Of a stretch of DNA of 64,000 nt, positions 24,601 to 36,247 are shown in pieces. The stretch lies in assembly GCF_901933205.1 (NCBI RefSeq), contig NC_044573.1:36552993-36616992 (forward strand). The letters run 5' to 3'. This DNA comes from Camarhynchus parvulus (Eukaryota; Chordata; Aves; Passeriformes; Thraupidae). The first letter of the stretch is position 1; every line of letters begins with the position of its first letter. Position numbers and translations under genes: made by a program. The notes under the pieces were generated by a model that worked only from the letters and a program-made list of their open reading frames with translations, ran no database searches and was not told the DNA's origin.

Positions 24601-27600
24601 GAGTTCAACAGTGCAGATGTAGGAGGCTGGGACTCATGAAGTCTGACAGCAAGATCTGATGTCTCAGAACAACAGTATGCTGACACCAGACTGATATTGT
24701 TTGACTGCACCTGCACACATGTGGTAAAGTCTAAATGGCACTACCTTGTGCTACATGGCTTTAAAAAATATCTAGGACACTGTCTGGAAGCACATCTCAG
24801 TTGCATTCTAATGTATTGCCTGAGTCAAATATGCTGCCCTGCAGCCTCAGAAGCATTCTGTGCTGTAAGAGTTGTCAAAAGGCATGGTTTTACATAAGAA
24901 AATATCTTGACTTTGTTTATGGAAAGGCTTGCTTCCTCTAGTGCTGCATTCTTCATTATTACATGGCATCTAGGACAGGCATGCTCCTGAGGATGGAGAA
25001 ATCAGGGAGTTAATATAAATACACTGAGCCACAGCTGCAAGTTTTGTCACTAAACGTCAGTCCAGTGAAATCCCAGAATAGGGCCTGCTTGTGACAGTCA
25101 GTCCAGACCCCTTGGTTGCAAATGCAGGGCACTGTGGTCAGGATTCTTCCATGACCCAGTTTCTTTAAGAAAAACTGCCAATTTCCACCTGGGTGCACAG
25201 AAGGCAGGATTCACAGAAATGCCAGTAGCCTTTCAGAAGAGAAGGCAGATGTTGTTCAGATTAAAAGGCTGATACAGAAAAGTCTGATGACATAAATATG
25301 GTCTTCATGAGGAGATAACTTTCAGAAATCTGAGCACAGGCTAAAAGATGAGAGGCGCTCTTTTACTCACTGTTTGAGAGGACTGGTTTTTATTACAGCT
25401 TCTCTGATAAGGTGAACTCTATCTTTAAGAAAATTGGGATCTGGAAAGACTGTATTCAGGTGCACCATGTTCACTTTGGAGTACTTTGCTCAGTACTTTT
25501 AAAGTTATGACTTTATTTTCAGGAGAACATAAATTTTCTCTAAATCAAATTAATTAGAAGTTTGTGCAATGGACTCCTCCTTTCTGTAATTTTAGAAAAA
25601 GTTATTCCCTCCCTTTCGAGAGTAAATAATACATATTTCTTTTCAGCCTTCTCATTCAAAGTAGAAAATCCAAATTTTTGCAGTAACTCCCACACAATGT
25701 TTACGGATCCCAAACTCTTCCACAGGTGTTGAAAAGGCACAGGAGAAAGCTTGTGTTCCTTCCTTAGATAAGCATGTGCTATCTGGCAGTTGAGAAAAAT
25801 TACCTAATCTTTTGTCATCAGAGAATCCTTCAGAAAAGATTAATGTTGCAATAGCAGGACATTTTCTCTTCTGTTGTTTTGGCTGATACTAAATTTGCAG
25901 CAAGAGGAAGGAGCTGTAGGCACATAAGGACATGTGGACAGGGAGAAATGTCCATCTGCTATTGACATAGCCAATTAACAAGCTGAACACACTTTGACAA
26001 CCTTTGTTTATTTATCCTTGATGTACTTGTGCTCCTACCATAAATTCATCAGAACATTCACAAAAGAATTTTAATGAAGACAGAAACAATTTTATCCAAA
26101 ATAAAAAAATATCAAAAACTCAGAAAGCATTTCCCTTAAGGAAAGCAAGAAATTCTTAACATGGCTACAAGAAATGATCATATTCAGCTCTCTACAAAGT
26201 TCAAATGCTAATTTTGGAGCCATATTCCACCTGTCCAATTTCTCTCTGATATCTCAGTAACAATCATACTACTAAAATTGCTGTTGTGGCTACAGTCTAA
26301 ATCCACTCCAACCCCAAAGAGCTGGAATGGATACCAAGTTTAGTAGACCACATTTTAAGCACAGCAAATACAAAAATAGTGTTACTCAATCTGTAGCTGC
26401 TGCTTGAGGGTCTCTGGAGCCTGTTCCTAGTGCCTTGTGTACCTGGGAGATTTCCTCCTTACACATGCCAGGGCTTGTGTTTATGATAGTTCTTCAAGTC
26501 AGTAGAGATTAATGGCATCAAAATTTTGGCAGAAAACAGAAATGAAATTCTGTTCCAAATCAATTTACAGCAGCACTAAAAGTAATTTCAAACCTGATTC
26601 AAGAAGGGCTGGCAATGTCTATTCCAAAGAGGTTCATTCTGTTCTGCAGCAAGAATAAACAAAATGCTATAGGAGCTTGTGGAGGCTCTATCCAAACTGG
26701 CTGGCAACAACTATTCTGGGATCCAACAGAAATTTTCCCAAATGGGGAAGGGTAAGATGCTCATAGAAATATTTGAATCACCTGCAAAGCAAAGCCATGC
26801 CTTACTGTACAATGGAAAATTAGACTGGACAAGCGGCTAAAGCAGATTGATACTACACTGTTCAGAGAAGCCCACTTTAAGCTTTCGTTTCATTTTAAAG
26901 CTATATTCATTTGATTCCCAAAGGCACACATTTGGAAGGCAACTAAAATCTCTTGTGATATTTTTCATTCTTAGAGAAATTTAGGAACTACTTGAGAAAG
27001 CAGCGACCATGACAGTAACAATCACAGTCTGTGACACCTTTCCATAAGCTGGTTATCGCACAGCTGGGGATATGGCTTAGGTATCCCCAGTGGAAGCAAT
27101 GTGCATCATCTATAAGCAAAAAAAAAAACCAAAAGAAGTGAGAACAACACGACAAAAAGCAGGAAAAGCAGGAAAACCTGGCATGTATATAAAAAAAAAT
27201 ATTTTCAGTTCCAGTTTGGGATTTATGCATACAGAGCACTGGTTTGTACTCTGGATTCAATCTGTGTTGACAGAACTTCGTGCTCCAAGTCAGCAAAGGA
27301 TGCTCAGCATCAGAGGACTTCATAAAAGGACTATATATCTAAGTTTCCAAATTTTGCTGTAAAACCAAGGGAGTTACCCCTTGCCCTCCAGGGAAAGGCC
27401 TACTGAACAGAGATGGAATGGGAGATTAAATGTGCTGGCTTTCATCATAAATCTGTCAGAGTTTTAATAACTAAAGATCATATAGCATCATCGACCACAA
27501 GGCTAGGGAGAGGCCTGAATTTGATCTTTAGAATTTGCTCAAATCTCAGTTGAAGGGTAGGATCGTTGGCTTTATAATAAGACATCTGAAATTTCCAGGT

Positions 27601-28109
27601 TCCTCCTTTTTTTCCTCTTTAGCCTTGAACAGACACACAGATGCACATACACTTCCTGAACAGATCTATTCCAAAAACTATTCATTATACAGAAGCTCTG
27701 ACATTGTGTAGCCTATCTGAACAAAGATAAAAAACACTACATACCAAGAAAAGCCCACATTTTGATGCTCAGTTTACTGAGGTCTATATCAATGTGTTAG
27801 TAACACCACATTATAAAAATATAGAGTGAGGGACCATTAAAGCAGAATACTACAGTTTCATGCACAATTTTCAGTATTATTTTACTTAATATGAACCCAT
27901 ACTTAGTAGCAATAAAGAAAGAGAATAAAGGAGAGCGCACTTGCACATGTACTTCTAACAGAGGGGCTGAAGCAAACAGTGAAGTGACCAAACCTAGAGA
28001 GAAATAATCCCATACATACCATACTATAATCTTACTAAATGGGACTTTCAAACACAGTCATAAATAAACCACATTTCTTTCCAGTTTGAAAAAATAGACT
28101 GGTATTCTT

Positions 28110-28735
28110 TCCTAAATGGAGCATTTCAATGCCTGTTCTTTGTTCAGCCCTTCATGGAACAGTGTGGTGTGTAAAATCTGTCTAAAACGCAGTCCCTCTC
28201 TCTCCTTTTGTCTTTCTGCTACCATGGATATGACATCATTTTTGCCAACCGTTGCTAAGTCATGAACAGAAGGAGCATTTCCTTTTCTCACATAGAGGGC
28301 AGGGTATGAGCCAGAGCTTCCAAGAGACACAATGTTCTCTTTATGCAGCCAGGGAAAACAGTAAGAGAGGGCTGCCGATGGTCTGGGAAATGGCGGGCAG
28401 CCATCGAGCACACAAAGCTCACAGCACCGCCTGGCCAGACTCAGTTCTCACTAAATTGGTGGCCTATTTTCTCATTTCAAAGAAGGGAAAGGGAGGGAGA
28501 GAGGGGAGCAAAGAAAAAAGTCCTATATCTTTGCCACTCAAGCCTTGCTGAGGCAACCACTGGACCATTGCCCTTGCCAATGAGAGCTGCATCCACTGCT
28601 GGAGAACAGGAGAGGGAGTGCTCATGGTGGATCCAGGAGCTGCTTCTCCTGAGCCCACTCCTAACCTGCTGCACCTTTGCAGTGTTTGTGTCATGGCTGG
28701 GGAAAACAGAAGATTCCAAAATGAAAATATATTTG
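28110..28735. other. GC-richer island, possible exon or regulatory segment
   Basis: Base composition is higher in GC than the flanks, and six overlapping frames of 76-132 codons occur on both strands. The longest is 28343-28741, plus strand. None resembles a known protein. The patch contains a TGACATCA CRE-like site (28227-28234), a MARE/AP-1-like GCTAAGTCATGA (28253-28264) and AAATGGCGGGC, a partial YY1-like motif, at about 28388-28398. Such a cluster could mark a regulatory element or a non-coding exon. Open frames on both strands argue against a specific coding frame. Confidence 0.3.
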
Positions 28736-30238
28736 ATCTAAAAAGAATCCAGAATCAATTATAGTCAAATAAAGCGCCACTATAAGAAATATATTTTTTG
28801 GATGCTTGCAGACTTACATGCCAGTCCTGAAGTCCTAAGTTTTTTTCCTAGCAGGTAAAACTACTGTTACCATCCATGCAAATATCATGAAAGGACTTTC
28901 AGTATATGAGCTCTGGTTATTTCTCACACTTGCCTAGTGACAGTAACGTAGATTACAGTGCTACAGTTTACAAAGTTCAACACATTAAGCATTTTGGTAA
29001 TTGAAAAAAGTTCTACATATTTATTTTTCAGAAAATCAATCAATGAAGCCTGTTTTCTGCAACACTTGGGAAAATCTTACAACAGAAAGCATAGCTAACT
29101 TTCTTCCAGGTCTGAAAATTTTCATAGGTCACATTGTGTGACTTAGAGTGAGGAAAGGCAAATCTTCACCTTTTCTGTTAACAGAAAATGTGATTTTTTT
29201 TTCTTATTGAAGCTATTCATCACTTCCTAATTTAACTTACAAAAGACAGACCTACAGTTACTTTTGCTTAGCCGTGTCCTAGACAAAAAATAGAATTTCC
29301 TGCATCTCAGATAATGGCACCAACCAGGGAAATCAATTGTCTTTTGCTTTTTGAAGAAGCTGAGTGCAAAGAAAAAGGGATGACATTTCTAAAAGAAAGT
29401 GGGGAGGATAGAGGAGAAGAAGAAAAAATATGCTGCTTCCATAAGACAGAGGATGTATTTAGATTCAATCTAAAGCACTACTTTTCCAGTTCACCCTATT
29501 GAAGGTTTCCATAGGCTGCCATCTTCCATTGGGATAAAAAGTTACTTGAGCTAAGTTACCTTAGGAATAGGTAAAAATTTGAAATACATGTTCCCATTTT
29601 ATCATAATTCCTAATTTGTGCAAGAAAATAAGAAAACATAAATACACATTGATTCAAACACTGCTTCTAACTGATTGCTCCTGTAAAAAAACACCAGAAG
29701 GGGACACTAAAGGAAAGATATTTACACTTATGACATGTAAGGTTGCTCTTAACATGGTTAATGGTAGCAAGCTCATACATTAAGAAGCAAAGCCTCTCCA
29801 AAGTGAAGTTCCCCTTCAATACTTCCAATATCTTTGGCCTTCCTACAGAAATAATTTTAAATAAATGGATTTCATCAACACTGGCAGCTAAGTGACACAG
29901 GCATGCTTTTCTGACTCAGGAAAGAGTTGATATGTGGTGCCATACCGTATAAGTTTGAAGATACTCAGTGTGTGTTTGCATTTCTGAACAGAGATGCATG
30001 TGTAAGTTCTGAGAAGAAGTTTTACGTGTGAACTTTTCCAAACAACTGTCATCAATCCATTAAAAATTGAGCGAAGTAGTTTGACAGGATGGGATTAGCA
30101 TATAGGATTACCCTGTGGCATAAGAGACTAAACTTCTAGCTCCTGTTCACGCTTAGATACAGCACCATGAATAAGCAGTGAGCTTCCGCCCTCAGTCATC
30201 AAGGCAGGGCTTGATCCTGCCCTCAGATATTACAGCAG

Positions 30239-30292
30239 GTGTCTTGTAAAATCACCTACTCTACTAGGACTGCATCTGATATTACAAGACAC
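30239..30292. repeat. Perfect inverted repeat (11-bp arms, 32-bp loop)
   Basis: The arms GTGTCTTGTAA (30239-30249) and TTACAAGACAC (30282-30292) match perfectly. GATATTACA occurs both just before the left arm and inside the right arm. The region also holds a GGCAGG...CCTGCC short stem near 30203-30221. It may be a remnant of an old palindromic repeat, but no family was recognised. Confidence 0.6.
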
Positions 30293-32070
30293 TGAGTGAT
30301 GTGTGCTTGCTTTCAGAGTGCATAAAGTAATCCTTCTCCAATAAGCCTTTCTGCAAAAACAATAAAAAAAAAGATGAGAGGTGAATATAGGCATACAGTG
30401 CTCCCATCCTCAGTGAAAGGAGGAAAAAAATAGCAGGAGAATATACATATAAATTCCCGGAGTTCAAGTGAATCACAGCATCAGAAGCAAGGAATTTATA
30501 TTAAGCCTTTTAGAACACTTTGGAATCAACTGATGGCATTTGTTTTGAGTTCACTCGTGCCTGAATGCCCAGGAAGGAAATGAAGTGAATGTGCAATGTT
30601 GAGCTTGCAGGATATGTTGCTTGATAGGGTGCTGGCATCAGCAGGGTTCATTTTCTTCTCAGACCCCAGAGCTGCACAAGTGTATTATTGTGTGCTTTTG
30701 TGCAACACCAGGGAAGCTGGAACAATTCCACAAACTATATGGATGAAAAGATGGAATGCATCATCCCACAAAAATGCACTCTTTTTTCCTCCTTCCCTCC
30801 CAAGAGATTGCTTAAAAAGGCGAAAACGTGATCTCCTTTGTAAATCTTTCTCAGTTCTCTATTTTGTGTTTCCACTGAGTTTCCTTTAAGCAAACATAAA
30901 GTTGGAACTCAAATATTACAGTAGTGTAAGGAGACTGTTCATGCTGTGAGAGTTCCCAGCACTGTACATTCATGTTCTATTACACATGCAAACACAATGC
31001 CTTAGAGTTTTGCAGAAGAGTTTTAACTCAGTCTAGCTTTCTGTTGTATTGGCATTCATTTGCTAAAAAACTTAAATTTTGTGTTCCCCTCCTCCTCAAT
31101 AGATTAAGGCAAAATCAGATTTACATGAATCAACACCAAAACCAGTGGATTAGCAGGGAAAATATCTAAATCAAATAATTAATCTTTGAGAGTAACTTCT
31201 CATCAAAATTCACAACCCTGGAAGTCTATTTGCATTAATTATTTAAGACAGTTTACTAAGGAGAATATTAATAACATGTCTGCTTCTTTTTTACCAGATG
31301 AACAACTTTTTGTTAATTAGCTACAGAATAACTAGCATCATCAGGACAGAAACGTACCACCAGGGGAAAGAATGCTACTACTGTAATGAAACATTAAAAG
31401 AGATAATGAACCTAGTCAATAAATAATCATGGGGGTTTTGGGCAACAAAAAATATGATTTTTCATATTTGATGAGGCTGAAGCTTATGGACTCTTTGAAA
31501 AATTGCCATAAAATATCAAAAAAAGTTCCATAATGGACATAGACCAAACTGGTTTATAAATGGATTTAAAAGAATGGAAATAGGAATTGGGCTGCTTCCT
31601 CTCTATTTTAACTGACATATATGGTGGCAGTGTAAAAAATGAGCAGAAAGGGTTTGATGTATTTGCAGTATGATTATATCGCATTCATGGAATAGAAAAA
31701 GTTAAAGCTAATGAATCTTTTCAAGTGAATTAAATGGGCTCTATTAAATACTCAATCATTTTCTAAAATGAGTACATTGCAATATCTGGAACACCTCAAA
31801 AGTATTAGCGACTTTAAAAAGAAAAGGGAGAAAACTGACTAGCTCTGTGCAGAAGTTTATACTCACTGAGAGTACTAATAACTTCAATAGTTCTATCAAC
31901 AAGCAAAAAAAAATTAATAATTTTACAATAAATGTAGAAAATTTGATCTGTAGACTCTTCAGTGTGGCAAAAATGTATCCTTATATCCATGTTAGAAACT
32001 TCCAGTCTGTCATTTTAGAGAACCATTAATCCCTAGTGTTAGGTGCTGGATAATTCAAAGATGAAAAACC

Positions 32071-32083
32071 AAAAAAAAAAAAA
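32071..32083 (+). repeat. Poly(A) run
   Basis: Thirteen consecutive A residues with no identifiable retroposon body upstream. Confidence 0.8.
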
Positions 32084-32110
32084 GAATTATGAAGGTTGTT
32101 TGAGGCTTTT

Positions 32111-32149
32111 AAATACAGCAGTAATTTTTTTAAATACAGCAGTAATTTC
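32111..32149 (+). repeat. Two-copy tandem repeat, period 21 bp
   Basis: AAATACAGCAGTAATTT occurs at 32111 and again at 32132, exact over 17 bases, separated by a T run. This is a recent slippage-type duplication. Confidence 0.85.
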
Positions 32150-35100
32150 AAGAAGCTTTGTATGTAGGAAGTGTTTCAGTATTCATCTAGACATTTAAAA
32201 AGCAACTTGAACATAAACACAGTGAATTGTATCTCCCTTACCAGACCTTTTCGGGACAGTGACCAATCTCCCCAAATTAAACAAGATGCAAAAGATTTGT
32301 TATGTATATGGCCTAGGAGATTTTTTTTTCCACACAGATTTACTTCTCTTTCATTAAGCCATGTCAAAGTGGCTCTGACTGGCTCTATTTCTTATGCCAA
32401 ATAAACTAAGTTTCAGACATCCATTCATGTCCTTTCCAAACAGCAGGGGCTGCTGTGTAGTCAGCTACTTTGCCTAAAGGGTAAATAAAAGGAAATGGAA
32501 ATCACCTGGACAATAAATAAATTAAATCTTGTAGTGTGGCCCATGTATTAGAAAGGGCTGAGAATAATGAGACATCTCATCAGTGTAAGAGTAAAAGGGA
32601 AAGTCCTATTAATATCAAATCCTCTTGGAAATGATCCATTATAGATAGCCTGCTACAGAATTTTTAGAAGAAGCTCCTCCACTATTACTTCTTGGACATT
32701 TTTCATTACTGCATACTGCAAGGAATACCTGAATGACAGAATTTATGAGTTATGATGGCACAGATTTAGAACTGTGGATGATACCACATGTGTCCATCTT
32801 ATCCCCTAGTAAAGGCAGACTTACCACAAGATGACAAAACCCATGTTAGACTGTATTTTCTGAATCTAAAACTACACTTCCACTCAAAAAGCAAAGCTTT
32901 GCTTTCAAAGAAGCCCTCAAACATATATCAATAGGGAGGAATTTACCCCATAAAACAGCCAAAATTTTAGGTCTAGAGAATAAAGGGTATTTTCCAGGAA
33001 AAATAATTGTGCAGCAAATAAAAAATCACTTAGCTTCTCATACAGGTCAAACAGAATGTGGACCCACAAATCTACACTACTTATTTTTCCATTCAAACAC
33101 CTTTCTATTTCCTAGCCTTAAACAAAAGTGTAGAAGAAAGTGTTTATTAAGTAAACATGACCATACCTCAACTGAGACTAAAGAGAGTTTTGAAATCCAA
33201 TTTCCAAAACAATTCAGTTTAGTTATATATTTTTCCTGAACAGCTCTCCCAATTGAGCGTTCAATTTCCCAATTATTGTGGCTTTTGTTTCCAAAAATTT
33301 TTAATGATGAGGAACTTTTTCATTTTCTTTCCTCATTATTCACAGTTCTGGTGGACTACTTATCCTTTCTTTAAACATTTACATCCATATAAAACCCTAC
33401 AATCATTCTGTTTGATAATGAGTGCAAAAACAGTTAAACTCAGTTAAGTAAGGAAATACTTATACCTCAGATGTTGTATGGCTGGTGATGCTAAGAAGTC
33501 GTGTGGTACTTGGGCTATCTTTAATATATTTATAAGAAGAATTGGATTCTAAAATATAGACATTCACATCACTTTTAAACTATAACTTTAGATAGAACTA
33601 TTTGATGTTAGTTTCCCTTTACAAAATCTCTGTTGACAAGTCTGTATAATGTCACATGTGGAAAACAAAATACAGCTCCAGGTTACAACCTGGAGGAAAA
33701 AATATTAATCTGAGGAGAAATGTTATTTCTGGTAGAAAATGATTATTATTAGTTTTAACTTAAGGATCAGTTCAATAGACTTTCTCTCTCCTGTTAAAGA
33801 ACATGTCACAAAAGTAATGCAAACTGAAACATGTAAACAAATCAGCCTTCTTTCTCTGGCTTATACTAGCATCATATACCATTGAGAATAAATTATTATT
33901 GCCCTTCTGAAATGGAAGAAGATGCATTAGCCAAGTCTTTGATAAAAAAAGAAATATCACTGGAACTAATCTGGTCGAACTAGAGATAATTTGCACTTGT
34001 TTCCTTTAAGTTACAGTAGTAGTAACCTCATATAAACTTAACCACCATAAAACAAAGTCCTTTTATCCCTGAACCATGAGTTACATTTCTGTAGAATTAT
34101 TGATTGGATCACACTACTATTGTACAAACAGAACAAGTTGCTGTTTGAAATCCATGGGTGGTGCAGTCTTGTTTTGCACAGAAATGAAAGGGAAGCTTTT
34201 CTGTAACTAATGGACCCAAACACATAGGTGAGGGATGTAAGGTCAAAAGGGTGACCTCTATAGACTGCAAAAGTATCAAGAGCTCATCTAGAGAACTCTA
34301 CTTATCAGTGAACACAATACCCATGTAGTGGTGTCCAAAACGGCAGAAAGTAGCCATTTTTGTAATTTATTCATATTAGCTACATACAAATTCATAAAGA
34401 CACAACATACATGGCTGGAAAAAATTATGAAAATGTGTGTGTGTATAAATGAGTACAGATGTGCTGTCCTAGAAAAAGAAAACAAACTTATTCTGGTCTG
34501 CTGACACCGGCCTCCTCCTGATGGCCTCTGGTTTATTTAGGGGTTATGTTTGTACAGAACTGGAAATTTCCATCCATGTTTCTCTAAGTTAAATATCCAC
34601 CACTAACCTATAAACTGACCCCTGGTCACAGCTGAGACCTCCAGGCTGTAAGGAGATATTTTATCTTTAAGGAGTGACCTTAGTCCTCTGACTGCAGTGA
34701 ACCCAATGGGTGACCTAATAGCTGCAACAGATTCTTAGTGCTCAAGTGGAAATTCTGCAAATCAGTGAAAAAAACTCTGAACCGAAACAAAACCAGAAAC
34801 AATGAAACCCCACAAGCCAACAAAATCCACTGAAATCCATAAGTAAAACGCTATTTGTAACTACATTAAAACACCAGTTTTATTCAATAGATCTCATTTT
34901 CCCTTGGGATCTCACATGACTGTTGTATGTGCTAATTTTATTGAAAACATGGTCTGGTTTGTTTTCATAGATAAGGGACTGTTTTTTAGCAAGTAAGTGG
35001 TGGTTTTAGCTTACTGCAGTGCACACGCTTCAGTATCTAAAGATGACACAGAGTTTAAAATGAAATTCCATGCCTTGCTTCTCAAAGGTTGTGCTTACTC

Positions 35101-35550
35101 CTAACTGCAACCTGAATCCTCTTCTTGATTTAGTATGTGATATAACATACGCACCCGCAGGCACAATACTTTACCCTTGTGCTGAGATTTGTGAGTCTCA
35201 GAAAGCAGAAGGACTCTTATCAGAAGACCTAATAGGGAGTCTGATTCTGCAGATAAGAACTATGTGGAGTGGGGATACGGAGAAGGGAAGAGTTGGTGCT
35301 GAATCCTTTTAATCACTTGAATGATGCTGTAAGCTCTTCAATTTATTAAATTTATCTACTTTTCACATCAGGTTTACATGATTAGATAAACATCTTGTTT
35401 GGCATTGTGATGGAATCATACAAAAGGAGGACCTTTAAAAAAATAAAATCCTAAAGACCTCCATAGTGTTGTACTGAGATTTTCAATGTCTTTTCCCTTT
35501 TAATTAAAACCCATAAATAAGGAACCATAGTGTGGCATGGATTTATATGC

Positions 35551-35600
35551 AGGACTCCCAATTGATTTCAGTGGGGTTTGCTTTGAAAAATCAATGGTGT
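35551..35600 (+). repeat. Possible ancient amniote interspersed repeat relic
   Basis: GGACTCCCAATTGATTTCAG followed by TGGGGTTTG resembles the 'actcccattgacttcaatggga' motif that recurs in old interspersed repeats of turtles, crocodilians and birds. The match is one short block recognised by eye, and I cannot name the family. Confidence 0.3.
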
Positions 35601-35960
35601 GACACACCAGAAAGATAGAGATTAATTTTTTCCTACTTTAAAAAACCAAAATACATTAATTATAACAAATTGCAAATTAGTTTTTAACATTCATTTTCTT
35701 GGATTATGGCATGTACTACTTAGAAGTCAAATGAAAATACACCCAGAGAAAATGGATCCTATTTCTTACTTTGCAAAAGCAAAATGTTATTTAAAAGACA
35801 AGCAGTAGAAGAACAAGATAAAAACAAAGATAGTGAAGGCATCAAAACATTAAGTAGATAAAAGCATCACTAATGCATTAAACACGTAAAATGAGAGTTC
35901 TTATAGAAAGTCATACATATCAAAGAAAAATACTAAAAAAATATAAAACCAAAAGCAGAG

Positions 35961-35978
35961 TGAACTTCATGAAGTTCA
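35961..35978. repeat. 18-bp perfect palindrome
   Basis: TGAACTTCATGAAGTTCA equals its own reverse complement. The centre TTCATGAA has the tail-to-tail TTCnnGAA arrangement, but the outer GAA/TTC pairs are one base apart rather than two, so it is not a proper heat-shock element. Confidence 0.7.
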
Positions 35979-36232
35979 TTTGTTTATTGTTAGCTATGAA
36001 AAAACCTAAAGTAATATATTCATGACAACAAACTGCCAAAACTTTCCACTTGGACAGTTATCAGACGTTCAAAGATAAGCCTCCGGTGTATTTTCTGCTA
36101 TAGTGCAGGGGCAGAATTATTATGAACATGGAAACAAATCCTGTAGCATAAATACTGAAAGTTATGACAATTGAATTCAACTGATGGAGGCCGATATAGT
36201 ATACCAGAATGTTTATCTTGAAAAAACTAGAG

Positions 36233-36247
36233 CAACAACAACAACAA
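36233..36247 (+). repeat. (CAA)n microsatellite
   Basis: Five consecutive CAA units in AT-rich DNA. Confidence 0.85.

Larger units (their letters stand above)
22464..28099. other. AT-rich non-coding DNA
   Basis: No gene recognised. Notable structures are a perfect 11-bp inverted repeat at 23559-23585 and a purine-rich stretch at about 24400-24600, both listed separately. A TTG-initiated frame at 23045-23266 reads in a protein-like way but has no known relative or supporting signal. Confidence 0.5.
28736..35550. other. AT-rich non-coding DNA
   Basis: No exon, RNA gene or young transposon recognised. It contains the inverted repeat at 30239-30292, a 21-bp-period duplication at 32111-32149 and a poly(A) run at 32071-32083. 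The segment at about 29110-29190 has a faint MIR-like order of motifs that I could not support well enough to call. Confidence 0.5.

Noticed and set aside
29110..29190. MIR-like relic on the plus strand
   Set aside because: A GTGTGACTTAGAG landmark is present, but the following blocks do not align well.
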